A stretch of DNA of 7,764 nt, taken from NCBI GenBank assembly GCA_900759575.1, contig CAAEVU010000020.1:1-7764 (forward strand), given 5' to 3'. The notes under the pieces were generated by a model, which saw nothing but the letters and a program-made list of their open reading frames with translations, was not told the DNA's origin and searched no databases. Of the stretch, positions 5,500-7,764 are shown piece after piece (within the stretch, counting starts at the first letter, position 1; every line of letters starts with the position of its first letter). The position numbers and the translations under genes are program-made. The stretch is from Clostridia bacterium (GTDB taxonomy: Bacteria; Bacillota; Clostridia; Oscillospirales; Acutalibacteraceae).

Positions 5500-6653
5500 T
5501 ATTTCCGAACCAGCTTTGCCCGGAACACCAAACAACCATGAGGCTCGATCAAACCGGCATACCGCTCAAAGAAACGGCCTTCCGTCTCGTGGGTCCAGCA
5601 GTTATACATCTCCAGGCCCACACCGGCAGCCACAGGCAGGCCCAGATCCCAGAACTGCAGCGACATTTCGCTCTTCACGTCGCTGAAGTTGAACATGCCA
5701 ATGGCCAAGGAGCCATCGCTCATGGGCTTGATCAGGGACAGCACATTTTCAGGGTTGTTCCACTGACGGACACAATAGGGCCCACGGCACTCAATATCCT
5801 GGTTGATGGCGATCACATCAGGATTGGTCAAGGTTTCTTTCGTCACATCGCTCATGGAGCGAATATCACAGCCGATCATCAGCGGAGAATTCATCAGCGC
5901 CCACAGAGAGAAATGGGTGCGATATTCTTCATCGGTGCAGCCGCCGATGGCCCCAATATAATCGCTGTTGCTCCCGCCGTGCATGCCCACCACCAGCATA
6001 TCGATGTCATTGTGGCAATAAGGACCGGAGAAAGGCGTTTTATCAATCTGAGACATGGCCAGGTTCTTGATGGATTCCCAGCTATCCTGAATGTCCACAG
6101 TGGAACGGAACAACTGGGCGCCGGACCCCTGAATCCACTGATGGACGTTATCTACGCCCCAGTTGCAGGCAGAGAAGAGAATGTCCCGTCCACAGTTGCG
6201 CAAAGCCAAAGACATGCGCTTGTAAAGCATTTCTCCATCCGCGTGAAGGGGCTTATAGCAGTTATCATACTTCAGATAGTCCACACCCCAGGAGGCAAAG
6301 GTTTCCGCATCCTGGAATTCATGCTCAAAGCTGCCCGGATAACCGGCACAGGTATGGGTGCCACAGCAGGAATACATGCCGAATTTCAGCCCTTTGCTGT
6401 GGACATAATCTGCCACGGCTTTCATCCCTTCCGGGAATTTCTCCGGGTCAGGCACCAAATAGCCCTTTTCGTCCCGCTGTTTCAAGCTCCAGCAATCGTC
6501 CACCACCACATATTCGTAGCCAGCGTCCTTTAAACCGCTCTCCACCATCACATCGGCGGTGTCACGAATCAGCTTGTCGTTGATATTCCAAGTGAATGTG
6601 TTCCAGGAATTCCAACCCATAGGCGGGGTGATCCCCAAATACTTGTCCTGCAT
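5499..6653 (-). CDS. Alpha-galactosidase, glycoside hydrolase family 27
   Basis: A 384-residue GH27 enzyme expected to cleave terminal alpha-1,6-galactose from melibiose, raffinose-type sugars or galactomannan pieces with retention of configuration. The N-terminal barrel shows TPPMGWNSWNTF (9-20), VVVDDCW (49-55), FGMYSCCG (91-98), YLKYDNC (126-132, nucleophile D130) and FRSTVDIQDSW (182-192, acid/base D187). HNDIDMLVVG (214-223) is equivalent to WNDPDMLVIG of animal and plant enzymes, and VIAINQD (280-286) follows. The beta-sandwich domain covers about 300-384. There is no signal peptide, so it acts in the cytoplasm on imported oligosaccharides. AGGAGG lies 7 bases before the ATG, with a near-consensus promoter upstream. 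The family also includes alpha-N-acetylgalactosaminidases and beta-L-arabinopyranosidases, so substrate is probable, not certain. The stop overlaps the next gene. No transporter or regulator for alpha-galactosides is in view. Confidence 0.95.
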   Translation of the reverse strand: MQDKYLGITPPMGWNSWNTFTWNINDKLIRDTADVMVESGLKDAGYEYVVVDDCWSLKQRDEKGYLVPDPEKFPEGMKAVADYVHSKGLKFGMYSCCGTHTCAGYPGSFEHEFQDAETFASWGVDYLKYDNCYKPLHADGEMLYKRMSLALRNCGRDILFSACNWGVDNVHQWIQGSGAQLFRSTVDIQDSWESIKNLAMSQIDKTPFSGPYCHNDIDMLVVGMHGGSNSDYIGAIGGCTDEEYRTHFSLWALMNSPLMIGCDIRSMSDVTKETLTNPDVIAINQDIECRGPYCVRQWNNPENVLSLIKPMSDGSLAIGMFNFSDVKSEMSLQFWDLGLPVAAGVGLEMYNCWTHETEGRFFERYAGLIEPHGCLVFRAKLVRK

Positions 6654-6685
6654 AACGATTCCTCCTGTTGTTGGGATTTGTTTTC

Positions 6686-6714
6686 ATTCTACTCAGAGCC
6701 CTTGGGAAAGTCAA
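6686..6714 (-). promoter_or_regulatory. Promoter of the alpha-galactosidase operon
   Basis: Minus strand TTGACT (6714-6709), 17-base spacer, and TAGAAT (6691-6686): five of six matches in each hexamer, the best promoter in the window. No clear operator or cre-like site is visible around it, so strong constitutive expression is as likely as sugar control. Confidence 0.82.
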
Positions 6715-6753
6715 TGACTCTTTTGCTCTTTTCTTATAGAATCTTGCGCAAAC

Positions 6754-6788
6754 AAAAAAGCCCATGGGATGTACCCATGAGCTTTTTT
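6754..6788 (-). terminator. Terminator of the rplJ-rplL transcript
   Basis: A-tract plus GC (6754-6761) and CATGGG (6763-6768) pair with CCCATG (6774-6779) and GCTTTTTT (6781-6788), with one C/A mismatch and a 5-base loop. Six T follow on the minus strand. It lies just after the rplL stop and insulates the alpha-galactosidase promoter from ribosomal protein transcription. Its symmetry could let it work in both directions. Confidence 0.92.
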
Positions 6789-6805
6789 AAATCCGGAAAA
6801 GAAAC

Positions 6806-7183
6806 TTACTTCAGTTCCACTTCAGCGCCAGCCTCGGTCAGCTTGGTCTTGATGGCCTCAGCGTCGTCCTTAGAAGCGCCTTCCTTAACGGTCTTGGGAG
6901 CCTCGTCAACCAGAGCCTTGGCTTCCTTCAGGCCCAGGCCAGTGATTTCCTTGACAACCTTAATGACGTTGATCTTGTTGGCGCCAGCGGACTTCAGCAC
7001 AACGTCGAACTCGGTCTTCTCTTCAGCAGCAGGAGCAGCAGCAGCGGGAGCAGCAGCAACAGCAACAGCGGGAGCAGCAGCGGAAACGCCGAACTCTTCC
7101 TCCAGAGCCTTAACCAGCTCAGAGAGCTCCAGAACAGTAAGGGACTTGACTTCTTCAATCAGGTTGGTGACTTTCTCAGACAT
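6806..7183 (-). CDS. rplL: 50S ribosomal protein bL12 (L7/L12)
   Basis: bL12 forms the ribosomal stalk, recruiting and stimulating translation GTPases; dimers bind the C-terminal helix of uL10. The 125-residue length is normal. The N-terminal dimerisation domain is residues 1-33 (LTVLELSELVKALEEEFGV). The Ala/Pro hinge spans about 34-53, and the C-terminal domain holds EKTEFDVVLKSAGANKINVI and GLGLKEAKALVDEAPKTVKEG. GGAGG is 8 bases before the ATG. It follows rplJ in the standard order, 97 bases downstream, and is ended by the terminator at 6754-6788. The hinge is encoded by repetitive GCA/GCT codons, which is ordinary for this gene. Confidence 0.98.
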   Translation of the reverse strand: MSEKVTNLIEEVKSLTVLELSELVKALEEEFGVSAAAPAVAVAAAPAAAAPAAEEKTEFDVVLKSAGANKINVIKVVKEITGLGLKEAKALVDEAPKTVKEGASKDDAEAIKTKLTEAGAEVELK

Positions 7184-7233
7184 GATAGAATACCTCCATG
7201 TAAAATAGTTAATGGCAAAAGTAAAATTGTAAT

Positions 7234-7270
7234 GTCAGGCGACCGCCCGACAGAAAACCGCTTGCAGCGG
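7234..7270 (-). promoter_or_regulatory. Two hairpins in the rplJ-rplL gap
   Basis: On the minus strand CCGCT/AGCGG (7270-7266 with 7262-7258, 3-base loop) is followed by TTTTC. Next, GTCGGGC/GCCTGAC (7251-7245 with 7240-7234, 4-base loop, one G-T pair) forms a second stem. The first resembles a weak terminator. Such elements could adjust the bL12 to uL10 ratio by partial termination, processing or mRNA protection; this role is inferred. Confidence 0.4.
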
Positions 7271-7280
7271 AACCACCCGT

Positions 7281-7764
7281 TTACGCGCTCTGCTTCTCGG
7301 CAATAGCGTTGAGGGCGATAACCAGGCCGCGCAGTGTGCCGGTAAGCACATTGGCAAAGCCCTGAATAGGAGCGTTGAACCCGCCGAGCACCTGGGCCAC
7401 CAAAACCTCCTTGGGAGGCAGCTTGGCCAACTCGTTGATGCTTGCAGCATCCACAGCTTCGCCGTCAATAAAGCCGGCCTTCACCGTGAAGTTCTCGTTA
7501 TCCTTGGCATAGTCGGACAGGATCTTGGGAGCGTCCACATAGCCGTTCTCGCTGTAAGCGATGGCAGTAGCGCCGTTCAGATACTCTTCCAGACCTTCGA
7601 TTCCAGCCTCTTTAAAAGCCAGAGTCAGCAGGGTGTTCTTGACAACCTTGTACTCGCAGCCGGCTTCGCGGAGCTGCTTACGAAGCTTGGTGTCTTTTTC
7701 CACCGTGATGCCTTCATAGTTTACCAGCACGCCCACATTGGCCTTCTTAAAGTCCTCGACCAAC
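7281..7764 (-). CDS. rplJ: 50S ribosomal protein uL10 (5' end missing)
   Basis: uL10 anchors the bL12 stalk to 23S rRNA, and in many bacteria it represses its own operon by binding the mRNA leader. The visible part starts in-frame at LVEDFKKANVGVLVNYEG and runs through LRKQLREAGCEYKVVKNTL, typical of the rRNA-binding domain, to the C-terminal helix VLTGTLRGLVIALNAIAEKQSA, which binds bL12 dimers. The TTG at 7763 is an internal leucine, not the start. About 15-20 N-terminal residues, the real start and any autoregulatory leader lie beyond the right edge. Confidence 0.97.
   Translation of the reverse strand, partial: LVEDFKKANVGVLVNYEGITVEKDTKLRKQLREAGCEYKVVKNTLLTLAFKEAGIEGLEEYLNGATAIAYSENGYVDAPKILSDYAKDNENFTVKAGFIDGEAVDAASINELAKLPPKEVLVAQVLGGFNAPIQGFANVLTGTLRGLVIALNAIAEKQSA

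Noticed and set aside
5538..6533. Long plus-strand open frame (331 residues) opposite the alpha-galactosidase
   Set aside because: The minus-strand GH27 motifs and catalytic residues are unmistakable. The plus-strand translation is His/Ala/Gly-rich without recognisable domains.
7020..7085. GCAGCA-type short repeats that look like a microsatellite
   Set aside because: They encode the Ala-rich hinge of bL12, which is normally low complexity.
1..7764. Search for CRISPR arrays, insertion sequences, tRNA genes or phage genes
   Set aside because: I saw no regularly spaced long repeats, terminal inverted repeats with a transposase, tRNA cloverleaf or phage-type coding sequence.

Overview
The window looks like chromosomal DNA of a low-to-medium GC Gram-positive anaerobe, most likely class Clostridia (Bacillota) and possibly an Oscillospiraceae-type gut bacterium. 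This rests on the ribosomal proteins, strong GGAGG ribosome binding sites, TTGACA/TATAAT-like promoters with extended -10 elements, classical U-tract terminators, and the mix of housekeeping and carbohydrate genes. It is an inference without a database search. No phage, insertion sequence, CRISPR array, tRNA or rRNA is visible.

Layout from left to right. Positions 1-1671 (minus) hold all but the C-terminal tail of an ABC exporter half-transporter. Its own ATP site is degenerate (Asp in place of the catalytic Glu, Gln in place of the switch His), the signature of one half of a heterodimeric multidrug-type exporter. Its partner is expected just beyond the left edge. Upstream is a 350-base leader/promoter region with a TATAAT box and a set of mutually exclusive hairpin arms. 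Positions 2024-2899 (minus) encode a LacX-type aldose 1-epimerase relative with its own promoter and terminator. Diverging from it on the plus strand is a two-gene unit, dtd (D-aminoacyl-tRNA deacylase) followed after 20 bases by a 302-residue protein resembling the NAT_N/GNAT_C acyltransferase family.

Positions 4438-4745 hold no gene but a cluster of four hairpins, all terminator-like when read on the minus strand. Next on the minus strand come a 114-residue secreted/membrane-anchored protein of unknown function and, further upstream, an operon of a GH27 alpha-galactosidase whose stop codon overlaps the start of a 67-residue cysteine-rich protein (TAATG). The promoter of the 114-residue gene is flanked by two sets of short direct repeats with mainly 11-base phasing, resembling binding arrays of OmpR/PhoB-family regulators. 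At the right edge are rplJ (5' end missing) and rplL on the minus strand, closed by a strong terminator.

Functionally, the alpha-galactosidase would release galactose from alpha-galactosides in the cytoplasm and the epimerase-like protein may act on free sugars. They are separate transcription units, so a joint pathway is only suggestive. The most interesting unexplained elements are the ABC leader, the phased repeats around the small membrane protein promoter, and the coupled cysteine-rich mini-protein.
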